A stretch of 64,000 bases of DNA from JBBRWO01 sp964388455 (GCA_964388455.1 CAYMAN010000010.1:1-64000); one strand, 5' to 3'. Counted from the stretch's first letter, positions 52,240 to 60,406 are shown. Notes: generated from the sequence alone by a model not told the origin. Translations and numbers: made by a program.

Positions 52240-52650
52240 CTACCCGCCGAGAGTGCGCATGATCTCGTCGAACTGCTCCCTGGTGATCTCGCCGCCAGCG
52301 AAGCGCCTCTTGGCGATAGCGACCGCTTCATCATGACCGGCCGCGCCCGGAGCCCATCATTGTCCGTCCAGCTCCATCATGCAGCCGATTACTGCGCCGA
52401 GTTGTGCGTCCGTCATGCCCCAGCGAGGCATCGGGGCTTTGAGCTGTTGCCCATTCGGTTCGACGCCGTCTCGAATGGCACGTGCGATGTCGCTCTCAGA
52501 CCAAGCAGGCACGGCTGTTCCGGCCTTCGAGCGCGGGGACGTGAGCGACGAATATCTGATGTCGGGAATCTCAACCGTCCCGGACATCATGCCGCCGTGC
52601 TTGAGTCGTCTGCCGCTCCAGTGGAACCCGAGATTCTACCGAGCCGAACG
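52240..52650 (-). pseudogene. decayed cytochrome-c-like / SHOCT gene
   Basis: An open frame (52357-52590) encodes the C-terminal half of a cytochrome c-like domain (PDIRYSSLTSP, DIARAIRDGVEPNGQQL, MPRWGMTDAQLGAVI) but lacks CxxCH. Upstream the same frame continues a little further (GRRLKHGG) to a TAG. Downstream of its TGA (52357-52359) the same frame carries a SHOCT motif (RRFAGGEITREQFDEIM) ending at 52240. Two interruptions suggest decay; no SECIS-like hairpin with GGU follows this TGA. Confidence 0.6.
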
Positions 52651-52683
52651 CGTCCATCTGTCCCAGTGGTCTAACGTCTGCGA

Positions 52684-52911
52684 CTAGCTGATCGCACGAC
52701 GAATCTCCTCGAACTGGGCCGTGGTGATCTCGCCAGAGGCTAGCCTCTTGCGGGCGATGTCCATCGGGTCGGAACCGCCAACAGGCGGTGGCTGCATGTT
52801 TCCGGAGTGGTCCATACCGCAGCAGCCCATGCCACCGCCGCTACCGGAACGCATCATCCACATCATCGCGAACGGGATCAGGAGCAGGAACGGAAAGAAG
52901 AGAAACATCAT
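52684..52911 (-). CDS. small SHOCT-domain membrane protein
   Basis: 75 residues: a hydrophobic N-terminal helix (MMFLFFPFLLLIPFAMMWMM), a Gly/Cys/His-rich linker (GGGMGCCGMDHSGNM) and a C-terminal SHOCT motif (ARKRLASGEITTAQFEEI). The linker could bind metal. The related motif in the decayed locus just downstream suggests an old duplication. Confidence 0.75.
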   Translation of the reverse strand: MMFLFFPFLLLIPFAMMWMMRSGSGGGMGCCGMDHSGNMQPPPVGGSDPMDIARKRLASGEITTAQFEEIRRAIS

Positions 52912-53136
52912 CGGAGCTCACTCCCTAGATTCTTTCGGGGACACCTGTTGGGGGTCGAGCGGCACACGCCGCTCTGCTTCTAGGAGTTGTAGCGCAATGC
53001 TCGTGCCACAAACCCTGACTTCACAGCCTATTCACGACTAAGGCACTTAGGTTTCATTCCACCGCTTCTCAACGGCCCAATCTGCCGCCGATGGTGACCT
53101 CATCTCAGCTCTAGACTAAACTCTCGTCGTATGGTA

Positions 53137-53154
53137 TTCAAGTACTTGCTTGAA
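53137..53154 (+). promoter_or_regulatory. ArsR-type operator
   Basis: Perfect dyad TTCAAG-TACTTG-CTTGAA, 26 bp before the GTG of the ArsR-rhodanese gene. Position and symmetry fit an autoregulatory ArsR/SmtB site. Confidence 0.65.
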
Positions 53155-53179
53155 CACTATATTCCCTGAGGAGCGCAAC

Positions 53180-53854
53180 GTGCCCCAATACGACCGATAC
53201 AAGACAGCTCTCTACGAGCAGTTCGCCCGCGTCGGAAAGGCTCTTTGCAGCGCGAAGCGGCTGGAGCTCATCGACCTCCTGCTGCAGGTGGAGCGCTCAG
53301 TCGAGGAGCTGGCGAAGGCGACCTCGATGTCAGTGGCCAACACCTCGCAGCACCTCCAGATCCTCAAGCAGGCCCGGATCGTGGAATCCACGAGGCACGG
53401 CAACCACGTCGTGTACCGGGTGTCCAGCGAGCAGGCAGGTGCTCTGCTGACGAGCATCCAGCAGTTCGCCGAACAGGGGCTCGCAGAGGTCGAGGCGATT
53501 ACGCGCCGCTTCCATGATGGCTGCGAGGAGATGGAGCCCGTCGACCGAGCCGGCCTCATGGCGCGTGCAGGCACCGGCGACGTAATCGTCCTCGATGTCC
53601 GGCCCAGGGCCGAGTACGAGGCGGGCCATCTCCCCTTCGCGGAGTCACTCCCGCTCGAGGATCTCGAGCAACGCCTCGCGTCGCTGCCGAAGGACAAGCA
53701 GATCGTCGCGTACTGCCGTGGACCGTACTGTGTCCTCGCGGTCGAGGCGGTCGACCGACTGCGCCAGCAGGGCTTCAACGCCATCCGGCTCGAGGACGGT
53801 GTTCGGGAGTGGCAGGAGCAAGGACTGCCTGTCGAGTACGAGGAGTCAGCGTAA
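53180..53854 (+). CDS. ArsR-family regulator fused to rhodanese domain
   Basis: 224 residues. GTG 53180 follows GAGGAG; the upstream TTG 53150 lies inside the operator. Residues about 10-100 are an ArsR wHTH (SVEELAKATSMSVANTSQHLQ, GNHVVYRV). Residues about 120-220 are a rhodanese domain with the active-site loop CRGPYC (VIVLDVRPRAEYEAGHL, VEYEESA end). Such fusions are thought to sense sulfane sulfur or a related chalcogen by persulfide formation. First gene of a 53.2-57.4 kb unit. Confidence 0.88.
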   Translation: MPQYDRYKTALYEQFARVGKALCSAKRLELIDLLLQVERSVEELAKATSMSVANTSQHLQILKQARIVESTRHGNHVVYRVSSEQAGALLTSIQQFAEQGLAEVEAITRRFHDGCEEMEPVDRAGLMARAGTGDVIVLDVRPRAEYEAGHLPFAESLPLEDLEQRLASLPKDKQIVAYCRGPYCVLAVEAVDRLRQQGFNAIRLEDGVREWQEQGLPVEYEESA

Positions 53855-53873
53855 CCACAAGGAGATGGTGACC

Positions 53874-54224
53874 ATGAAGTACCTGTTCATCCTGAACGAC
53901 CCGCCCTACGGCACGGAGCGTTCGTACAACGGACTGCGCCTCGCCGACAAGCTCATGAAGACCGACGAGGCCGCCGAGGTCACCGTGTTTCTGATGGCTG
54001 ATGCCGTCGGTTGCGCCAAGACCGGCCAGAAGACCCCCGACGGCTTCTACAACCTCGAGCGCATGCTCAAGCCGATTCTGCGCAAGGGCGAGGTACTCCT
54101 CTGCGGAACCTGCATGGACGCACGTGGGCTCGCGGAAAGCGAACTCATGGAGGGCGCACGCCGAAGCTCGATGGTGGAGCTGACCGAGCGCACGATGGCC
54201 GCCGACAAGGTGCTGGTGTTCTAG
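53874..54224 (+). CDS. DsrE/DsrF-like sulfur-carrier family protein
   Basis: 116 residues. Begins MKYLFILNDPPYGTERSYNG and has two conserved-looking cysteines in LLCGTCMDARGL, as in DsrE-like sulfur transferases. ATG 53874 with AAGGAG upstream; it follows the rhodanese stop by 19 bp and shares TAGTG with the next gene. Probably relays sulfur or selenium between rhodanese-type proteins. Confidence 0.85.
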   Translation: MKYLFILNDPPYGTERSYNGLRLADKLMKTDEAAEVTVFLMADAVGCAKTGQKTPDGFYNLERMLKPILRKGEVLLCGTCMDARGLAESELMEGARRSSMVELTERTMAADKVLVF

Positions 54225-55351
54225 TGAAGTTCTCGCCGTTCAACTTCCAAGCCCCCCTGGCCGCAGGGGGTATCACTCTCATGGCCTTCAACTGGCTGCA
54301 GTTCGCGATACCTAATGGAGCCGGATCCGTGAAGCTGTCAGACATCCACTGGGCGAGCCTGTCTCCGACCCAGACTGGCCTCTACGGTCTTCTGGTCGGG
54401 CTCATGCTCGTGCTGACCACGTTGAACCTGCTGCTCACGGCGGTCTTCTTGAAAGACCTGGCGCAGTGGGTCGCCGCCGGAGAGGGCTATCGCGAGTTCA
54501 TGAGCGGCCCGCCCTCTAGGATCACGGGCATCTTCGTGCCCATCGCCTCTTTGGCCATGACCATGGCTGTGGTCTTCGCGTCGGCGCCGTTCTTCGTCCC
54601 GGCAGTGGCGGCCAATGTGCAGGCGATGGTGCTCCCGGGCACGATCCTCTTTGCGGCTCTCTTGCTGACAGCGTTCTGGCTTGAGGCCCGGGTCATCAGA
54701 CTCTTGGCTGGTCAGCCCTTGGAGACAGCCAAGCTGAACTTCGTCTGGCTCCTCGATGTCTTCGCCTTTGGCCTGTTGGCCTTGGCAGGGACGGGCCTAG
54801 CCTCCTTGGCAGGCAATCGAGGAATCGCGTCGACGACTGCGTTCGCATCGACGCTGGTGCTGGGCGTAGGGACTCTCCTGCTGGTGGGCAAGCTGGCTCT
54901 CCTGATCTACACCCAGGTGAAGTCCCGCACGTTGCCGGAGAACCAGCTGATGCCGGCATTCTTCTTGGTGGTGCCGATCACGTGCCTGTACGGCATCAGC
55001 TACTACAGGATCACGCTCCTGGCGCAGAAGTGGTTCGCGCTGGAGGTGAAAGCGCCTTCGTATGCTCTGATCACGGCCGGATACATCGTGGCTGTTGCCT
55101 GGGCCTTGGTCACGGTGTACCTGCTCAGGAACTACTTCAGGCACTACTTCCGAACGAGCGAGTACTTCCCGACTCAGTGGGCCATGGTTTGAGCATTGGT
55201 CGGCTCCCAGGTCTTGGGAGCATTCCTGTACGGCCGCTACTACCCCAGTCCGGCCCTCTCGATCGTCAACTACGTGAGCGTCGTCTTAGCGGCAGTCGTG
55301 TACGCGATCGTGTTCAGCAAGTTCTATCAGGCGAATCGGATAACGGCGTAG
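54224..55351 (+). CDS. multi-pass membrane selenoprotein (in-frame UGA)
   Basis: GTG 54224 overlaps the DsrE-like stop (TAGTG). Ten or so membrane helices. The frame meets TGA at 55190-55192 and continues in frame for 52 codons (ALVGSQVLGAFLYGRYY ..., with a further membrane helix) to TAG 55351, giving 375 residues with Sec at 323. Directly after the TGA lies GCTCCCA-GGTCT-TGGGAGC, a SECIS-like hairpin whose AGGTCT apex equals that of E. coli fdhF. From memory this may be the TsoY family of membrane (seleno)proteins; I could not verify that. Transport or redox of S/Se compounds is a guess from neighbours. Stopping at 55192 would lose the last helices. Confidence 0.82.
55190..55221 (+). promoter_or_regulatory. 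UGA Sec codon and bacterial SECIS hairpin
   Basis: TGA 55190-55192, then 17 nt to the GGT of a hairpin with a perfect 7-bp stem (55203-55209 with 55215-55221) and loop GGTCT. Distance, stem and GGU apex fit SelB-dependent SECIS elements. The bulged U of the fdhF element is not evident. Confidence 0.85.
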
Positions 55352-55435
55352 CTTCGTGAGCACTCGGGCGTCCGAAGACAGCCAACCAGCCCGCAGAAGA
55401 ACGTTCGACCGGCAATGACTTTGGAGGCGGTTCCA

Positions 55436-56581
55436 ATGCTTCAGGAAGACGGACTCAAGAGGCCCCAGATCTACCTGGACTACAACGCCAGTACGCCGAT
55501 TGCTGCCGAGGTCCGCGAGGCGATGCTGCCCTATCTGGAGTCGGCGTATGGCAACCCCTCCAGCACGCATTGGGCGGGCCGACCGGCACGTGAGGCAGTG
55601 GAGAAGTCCAGGCAGCAGATCGCGGACCTTCTCGGCTGCGCTCTGGCCGAGATCGTCTTCACGAGCGGTGGCACGGAAGCCAACAACTACGCCCTGAAAG
55701 GCGCCTTCTATGCCAACGGCGGCAAGGGGCACTTCGTGACCACCGCGATCGAGCACCCGGCCATCATCGAGCCGCTGCGCTTCCTGGAATCCCTTGGAGC
55801 CGAGGTCACCGTGGTGCCCGTGGACTCCTTGGGCATGGTCGACCCAGCTGCAGTCGCGGCCGCCATACGCCCGGACACCGTCCTTGTGACCGTGATGCAC
55901 GCCAACAACGAGGTCGGAACCATCCAGCCCATCCGAGAGATCGCGGACATCTGCCACGCGGCCGGTGTGCTGTTTCACACCGACGCGGCTCAGTCAGTGG
56001 GCAAGATCGCTACGCGAGTCGATGAGCTCGGCGTCGACCTGCTCTCGCTCGCCGGCCACAAGTTCTACGGCCCAAAGGGCGTCGGCGTTCTCTATGTCCG
56101 CGAGGGCGTCAAGCTCGAACCGCTCATGCATGGAGCCGGGCATGAGGACGGCCGCCGTGCCGGAACCGAGAACGTACTTCTCGACGTCGGCCTCGGAGCG
56201 GCTTCGGTGCTGGCACAGGATCTCACCCCGGCCGCTCGGATGCGTGATCTGCGCGATCGCTTCTGGCTTCGCCTGTGTGAGGAGTTCGGCGACCGGGTCG
56301 TCTTGAACGGCCACCCCGAGCATCGGCTTCCGAACACGCTGAACGTGTCATTTGTCGGTCACATTGGGTCCGACATCCTTGCGGCGATGCCCGAAGTGGC
56401 GGCAACCACCGGCTCGGCATGTCACGCAGGATCAGTGAAGATGTCCCCCGTACTCGCTGCGATGCGGACGCGAGAGGATGTCGCTGCCGGAACGATCCGC
56501 CTCAGTCTTGGCCGTTCGACGACATGGCCCGATCTCGACTACGTCGTCGGTCGGCTCGCAGAAGTGCTCAGGAGCGAGTAA
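55436..56581 (+). CDS. cysteine desulfurase (NifS/IscS-like)
   Basis: 381 residues from ATG 55436 (GGAGG upstream). PLP enzyme: IYLDYNASTPIAAEVREAM, TSGGTEANNYALKG, AIEHPAI, HANNEVGTIQPI, PLP Lys in SLAGHKFYGPKG, catalytic Cys in TGSACHAG. Releases sulfur (or selenium from selenocysteine) as a persulfide. Placed right after a selenoprotein gene, so a role in selenium or sulfur supply to this unit is likely. No iscU is adjacent. Confidence 0.92.
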   Translation: MLQEDGLKRPQIYLDYNASTPIAAEVREAMLPYLESAYGNPSSTHWAGRPAREAVEKSRQQIADLLGCALAEIVFTSGGTEANNYALKGAFYANGGKGHFVTTAIEHPAIIEPLRFLESLGAEVTVVPVDSLGMVDPAAVAAAIRPDTVLVTVMHANNEVGTIQPIREIADICHAAGVLFHTDAAQSVGKIATRVDELGVDLLSLAGHKFYGPKGVGVLYVREGVKLEPLMHGAGHEDGRRAGTENVLLDVGLGAASVLAQDLTPAARMRDLRDRFWLRLCEEFGDRVVLNGHPEHRLPNTLNVSFVGHIGSDILAAMPEVAATTGSACHAGSVKMSPVLAAMRTREDVAAGTIRLSLGRSTTWPDLDYVVGRLAEVLRSE

Positions 56582-56583
56582 TC

Positions 56584-57357
56584 ATGCTCGACAAGCGCTA
56601 CACCGAGCCAGCCGTGTTCACGCCCGAGAACCTGCTTCGCGAAGCTCGCAGACAGAAGTCCATCTCCGTAGGAGAGGTGCCGCGCGTCTGTATCCTCGAT
56701 CCGGATGGAGACATCGTCGAGCATCTGGGCGAAACCGGGCGCCTCTCTGTCTCGCCGCACTGGGCGTGCTACCACACCGTCCTCAACGAGTTCACGCACG
56801 AGGGCGCACGTTTCGGTTTCGTGGGCTGCGCCGTGGGTTCGTCCTTCGCCGTACTCGTCGCCGAGCAGCTGTTCGCATCGGGCTGCGAGCTGTTGATCAG
56901 CATCACATCGGCCGGCATTGTCGCCCAGCGCCCACCGGACGCACCCTTCATGCTCATCACCTCGGCGCTTCGCGATGAGGGGACCAGCGTCCACTACGTG
57001 GCGGCAAGTGAGTTCAGCCGCCTCGATGACCGCCTGGAGGCGCTTCTCTCCCCCGTGCTCAGTGAAGTCGGCGTGACCAGCGGCGCAAGCTGGACCACTG
57101 ATGCACCTTACCGAGAGACCGCCTCGGCTATCGAACAGGCGCGAAGCCTCGGGATCACGTGCGTCGAGATGGAGGCGGCGGCGCTGTACGCCTTCGCCCA
57201 GGCGCGAGAGAAGCAGGTCGTCTGCCTCGCACATCTGACGAACACGATGGCGCAGGACGAGGGCGACTTCGAGAAGGGCGAGGCGAACGGGGGCGTGGAG
57301 GCGCTGCGGGTGATTGCGGCGACCGCCGCGATAATGCGAGCAGTCAGCAGTGGCTGA
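56584..57357 (+). CDS. nucleoside phosphorylase family protein
   Basis: 257 residues. Contains FGFVGCAVGSSFAVLVAEQL, ITSAGIVAQ and the purine/uridine phosphorylase signature EMEAAALYAFAQ. It cleaves nucleosides, or possibly 5'-methylthio/SAH-type nucleosides, with phosphate or water. ATG 56584 comes two bases after the desulfurase stop, so it is co-transcribed with it. Its link to sulfur metabolism is not obvious. Confidence 0.85.
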   Translation: MLDKRYTEPAVFTPENLLREARRQKSISVGEVPRVCILDPDGDIVEHLGETGRLSVSPHWACYHTVLNEFTHEGARFGFVGCAVGSSFAVLVAEQLFASGCELLISITSAGIVAQRPPDAPFMLITSALRDEGTSVHYVAASEFSRLDDRLEALLSPVLSEVGVTSGASWTTDAPYRETASAIEQARSLGITCVEMEAAALYAFAQAREKQVVCLAHLTNTMAQDEGDFEKGEANGGVEALRVIAATAAIMRAVSSG

Positions 57358-57541
57358 CGCGTGGGCCGGGACGACCCTCGGCACGTTGCGGTCCTTGCAA
57401 ACGTGTGCGTGCTTGTCGCCCGTCTCGTCGTTCACGAAGTCGTGCCGAGCAAAAGGGACTACTGCTGGGGTGCAGCAGGGCGTCGACAGGCCCTCTGAGC
57501 TGCGGTTCTACCCCACGCCCGACTCTCGCCCCCAGACATTT

Positions 57542-57589
57542 GTGGCCCGATTTCGTACTCGAAATCGGGCCACTCAGGCCTCTGGCCTG
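57542..57589. other. covarying double hairpin before repeat copy C
   Basis: GTGGCCCGATTTCG-TACT-CGAAATCGGGCCAC (14 bp) followed by CAGGCC-TCT-GGCCTG (6 bp). The element at 59385-59432 has the same architecture with three paired base changes. It ends eight bases before the tRNA-like start of copy C. The rest of 57358-57541 has no gene. Confidence 0.85.
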
Positions 57590-57597
57590 CGATAATC

Positions 57598-57744
57598 TGG
57601 TGCCCCCAAGGGAATTCGAATCCTGATTATGCTTGTGACTATTGGTGACTATTGGGACTCGTTGGTACAGCGGAGCTGCGGCGAGTCCCAATAGTCACCA
57701 ACGAGTACCAATGGTCACCATGTATTTGGGCACCAAATCTGGGC
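57598..57744 (+). repeat. tRNA-3'-end-like iteron repeat, copy C
   Basis: TGGTGCCCCCAAGGG start; direct iterons ACTATTGG, ACTATTGG, ACTCGTTGG; centre CAGCGGAGCTG; inverted iterons CCCAATAGT, CCAACGAGT, CCAATGGT; tail GGGCACCAAATCTGGGC. GACTATTGGGACTCG and CGAGTCCCAATAGTC form a perfect 15-bp dyad around the centre. Confidence 0.9.
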
Positions 57745-57785
57745 CTCGGCTAACCGACTTGCCGGCTGCCGGTCCCCCGGAGCCA

Positions 57786-58700
57786 TCAGCTCTCCTGCGC
57801 CCATCCGGAGACCGGCGTCCATGACTTGCCGAAGGCGGCGCCACTGGCTGCCGCAGTGGCGGCGGGCATCACGAACATCGCGATGACGTCAGCGACCTCT
57901 TGCAGGTGCTCGGGAAGATCGCCGGTCGCTGCCGAGAACCCCCTTCGATAGGTGTCCCACATCCGTGACGTCTCCGCCTGCCCGGTGTATTCGCTCGTGA
58001 GCTCGGCGGGTATCTCGGTGGGCAGCTCCGTGTCGCGCCGCTCGAAGGTCGCGCGCATCGCATCCGCGAGATCCTGACCATCGAACTCCAGAGTGCGCGA
58101 AAGCATCCAGATGTCGTGATAGTCCTTCAGCCGGCTGTTGGCCAGACCGATCTCGATCATCGCCTGGAACTTCTCGGCGATGGCGGTGGCCGGTTGGTAG
58201 GCGAGGATCCTCGGAGACTCGTCGTGCAGCAGGACCGGGTAGTCGACCCAACCCGGGTGAGGCACGACCGCGTCGTCGATCCCGACGTCGAGCCGAAGCA
58301 CGAATCGCGACCCGCCCATGTCACCGGCGACCTTCACGCGGACGCCGGGGTATCGGTCCTCGACAGTGATGGGCTCGACGTGGATCTCGGATTCGAACGC
58401 GAGTCCGTCGTCGAGCGGCACCGCAAGGCACTCGGCGACGATGTCACGAATCGCCTGCGGGGAGTTGTCGACGCGTCCGAGGAAGTCGATGTCGCGGGTC
58501 GGCCGGGCGACAGCGGCATCCCACACGCGCAGCATGACGGCGCCCTTGACCACGAGCCGATCAGACCATCGGGTCTGCGACAGACGGAAGAGGAACCGCT
58601 CCATCGCGTAGTAGAGAACCGCCTGCTGGAAGTCCAGATCGAGCTCCGCTGCTCGAGTCTTAAGTCGGCGGCGTATCTCGATTGAAGTCTGGGTGCTCAC
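57786..58700 (-). CDS. abiEii: AbiEii-type nucleotidyltransferase toxin
   Basis: 304 residues. VVKGAVMLRVW and RPTRDIDFLGR carry the nucleotidyltransferase G-x-D-x-D-like core, followed by AEKFQAMIEIGLANSRLKDYHD, diagnostic of AbiEii/AbiGii toxins. The family adds nucleotides to tRNA ends to stop translation. ATG overlaps the antitoxin stop by 4 bp. The pair fills the whole interval between repeat copies C and D. Confidence 0.92.
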   Translation of the reverse strand: MSTQTSIEIRRRLKTRAAELDLDFQQAVLYYAMERFLFRLSQTRWSDRLVVKGAVMLRVWDAAVARPTRDIDFLGRVDNSPQAIRDIVAECLAVPLDDGLAFESEIHVEPITVEDRYPGVRVKVAGDMGGSRFVLRLDVGIDDAVVPHPGWVDYPVLLHDESPRILAYQPATAIAEKFQAMIEIGLANSRLKDYHDIWMLSRTLEFDGQDLADAMRATFERRDTELPTEIPAELTSEYTGQAETSRMWDTYRRGFSAATGDLPEHLQEVADVIAMFVMPAATAAASGAAFGKSWTPVSGWAQES

Positions 58701-59311
58701 ATCAGGGCCTGGAGATAGGGCCGCATGACCTGCTCCACCCGGTCGACCTTGGCATAGCGCATCAGCTGCGCTGGCGTCGCCCGGCGAGTGCGGATCGTCT
58801 CCTGCAGTGCTTCGACGGCAACGTTCTGCCCGATGCGGTTGCGGTACTTGAAGCAGTCGGCGACGGTCTTGGCGAGATCGAAGACGCGGACGGGTGTTCC
58901 GTCCATGTCGTACTCTTCGACACCGGCCGCCATGGCCTCGGCGCTCATCGAGAACCGCTCGATACGCGGGTAGGCGATCCTCGGCGCCTTGACTCCCGTC
59001 GGCAGGGCGATCTGGACCGCCGCCGGGATCTGCGTGCCGATCCCGTGGTACTCGAGCGCGCTCACCAGGCAGAGGACGGCGCGCGGGGCACGCCTCAGAA
59101 CGGCGGCCACGCTGGGGTATGGGGGCAGCGGCAACGCGGAGAGATGGTAGACCCCCCGGGACAGCGATTCGACGAGGCCTGCGTCACGCATCCAGTACAG
59201 CGTGCGCTCCTCGATGCCAGAGGACAGCGCTTCGGAGGTGCCGAGCACTCCGCCGGCGCGCTCGAATACGGCCGCCGCGCGTGCGAGCTCCATGTCCGAG
59301 GGCATTCTCAT
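58697..59311 (-). CDS. abiEi: AbiEi-type antitoxin / transcriptional repressor
   Basis: 204 residues. N-terminal wHTH (GGVLGTSEALSSGIEERTLYWM, LVESLSRGVYHL split by a short linker) and a C-terminal domain with VRVFDLAKTVADCFKYRNRIG, as in AbiEi_4. Such proteins repress their own operon and neutralise AbiEii. The start has no ribosome site, so it may be leaderless (ATG 59311 or 59305). Confidence 0.9.
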   Translation of the reverse strand: MRMPSDMELARAAAVFERAGGVLGTSEALSSGIEERTLYWMRDAGLVESLSRGVYHLSALPLPPYPSVAAVLRRAPRAVLCLVSALEYHGIGTQIPAAVQIALPTGVKAPRIAYPRIERFSMSAEAMAAGVEEYDMDGTPVRVFDLAKTVADCFKYRNRIGQNVAVEALQETIRTRRATPAQLMRYAKVDRVEQVMRPYLQALM

Positions 59312-59314
59312 GGC

Positions 59315-59337
59315 ATATAAGTTACCATAGTTACCAA
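59315..59337 (-). promoter_or_regulatory. putative AbiEi operator/promoter
   Basis: On the minus strand GGTAACTAT and GGTAACTTAT are direct half-site repeats directly before the antitoxin start; TTATAT could serve as the -10. Confidence 0.5.
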
Positions 59338-59384
59338 CACATGTGGTCGTTCTTATGCCAATTCACGTTGGCCAGAAGACAGTT

Positions 59385-59432
59385 GTAGCCCGGTTTCGCG
59401 TTCGAAACCGGGCTACTCAGGTCTGTGACCTG
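59385..59432. other. covarying double hairpin before repeat copy D
   Basis: GTAGCCCGGTTTCG-CGTT-CGAAACCGGGCTAC and CAGGTC-TGT-GACCTG. Relative to 57542-57589, positions 3 and 9 of stem 1 and position 5 of stem 2 differ, and each partner base changed to keep pairing; loops differ freely. Confidence 0.87.
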
Positions 59433-59440
59433 CGATAATC

Positions 59441-59598
59441 TGGTGCCCCCAAGGGAATTCGAATCCCGATAGTGCTTGTGACTATTGGGACTCGTTGGGA
59501 CTCGTTGGTACAGCGGAGCTGCGGCGAGTCCCAATAGGTACCAACGAGTACCAACAGTCACCATGTATTTGGGCAACAAATCGGGCAACAAATCCGGG
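59441..59598 (+). repeat. tRNA-3'-end-like iteron repeat, copy D
   Basis: Same plan as copy C, but the direct block reads ACTATTGG, ACTCGTTGG, ACTCGTTGG (iterons exchanged) and the tail has GGGCAACAAATC twice, resembling the doubled tail of copy A. Adjoins the Fic fragment. Confidence 0.88.
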
Positions 59599-59625
59599 GG
59601 TCCCCAGAGGGCTCCCTCCCGCGCC

Positions 59626-60258
59626 TCAGCCTCGCCAGTACTTGGCTCTGTATGTCTCGAGGGCAGCGCGACTGGATCGATACCGCCCGTCGGTGCCGAT
59701 AATCGCCTCGAGCCGTCCGCGTCCCGCCGCTTGCTTGAGTGCCGCCAGGCTGAACTCCTCGTCGGCAAGCGCCTCGAGCGGTACGTACTTCGCGGGGCCG
59801 GCGATGTTGGGGATCAGCCGATGGAGGTTGTCGACGACCGAGCGGGCAAGGAGCTCCGCGAGCGGGCCAAGGTCATCGTGGTCGGCGCGGTCGAGTGCTT
59901 TGAGGTAGCGCCGTCGCTGCTCCTTGAAGATCACGATCGGCGGCCAGCCCAGACGCGTCAGGACGAGGTTGAGCAGCAGCCGGCCGGTGCGCCCGTTGCC
60001 GTCTATGAACGGGTGCAGCCGCTCGAAGTCGACGTGGATGCGCGCGAGAGCCTCCGGGATATCAGCCACACCAAGCGTGCCATCGGCAAGCGCGCCGCCG
60101 AACTGATTCACCTGCTCCACCCAGGAGGCGACACCGGCCGAGATGAACGGGTGGGTCGGCGGCGTCATTCCCCCGGGGAACGGACGAATATCGTGTCGGC
60201 GGAAGCTGCCCGGGGCCTCATCAGGGTAGGCGCTCGGGTGTGGCGCGACCTCCCGCAC
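59626..60258 (-). CDS. Fic-domain protein, N-terminally truncated
   Basis: 210 residues from GTG 60258, without a convincing ribosome site. The Fic core HPFIDGNGRTGRLLLN is intact, with PGSFRRHDIRPFPGG before it and a C-terminal wHTH-like part (EEFSLAALKQAAGRGRLEAI). Full-length relatives have about 100 more residues before this region, including any inhibitory helix; the frame upstream reaches a stop without them. AMP-transfer activity may survive, but a broken gene is as likely. Confidence 0.75.
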   Translation of the reverse strand: MREVAPHPSAYPDEAPGSFRRHDIRPFPGGMTPPTHPFISAGVASWVEQVNQFGGALADGTLGVADIPEALARIHVDFERLHPFIDGNGRTGRLLLNLVLTRLGWPPIVIFKEQRRRYLKALDRADHDDLGPLAELLARSVVDNLHRLIPNIAGPAKYVPLEALADEEFSLAALKQAAGRGRLEAIIGTDGRYRSSRAALETYRAKYWRG

Positions 60259-60333
60259 CTTCTTGGGACTGTGAGTCTCAGGTCGACATCGCGTCGAAAC
60301 GCGGAACGAGACCCCATTCGGGAGTCACGCTCC

Positions 60334-60368
60334 TTGACAGGAGCAGTCACCATGACTGCTCCTGTCAA
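60334..60368. repeat. perfect 16-bp inverted repeat, 3-nt loop
   Basis: TTGACAGGAGCAGTCA and its exact complement flank CCA. No T-run follows on either strand. It lies between the Fic fragment and the DUF6448 gene; it could be a terminator or the trace of a mobile element. Confidence 0.8.
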
Positions 60369-60406
60369 TACCTGGTCGGATTTGACTGACGCGTTTGTAG
60401 CCGCGG

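Noticed and set aside
52357..52359. Second selenocysteine codon in the cytochrome/SHOCT frame
   Set aside because: No hairpin with a GGU apex at the proper distance, and the frame is also broken upstream by TAG.
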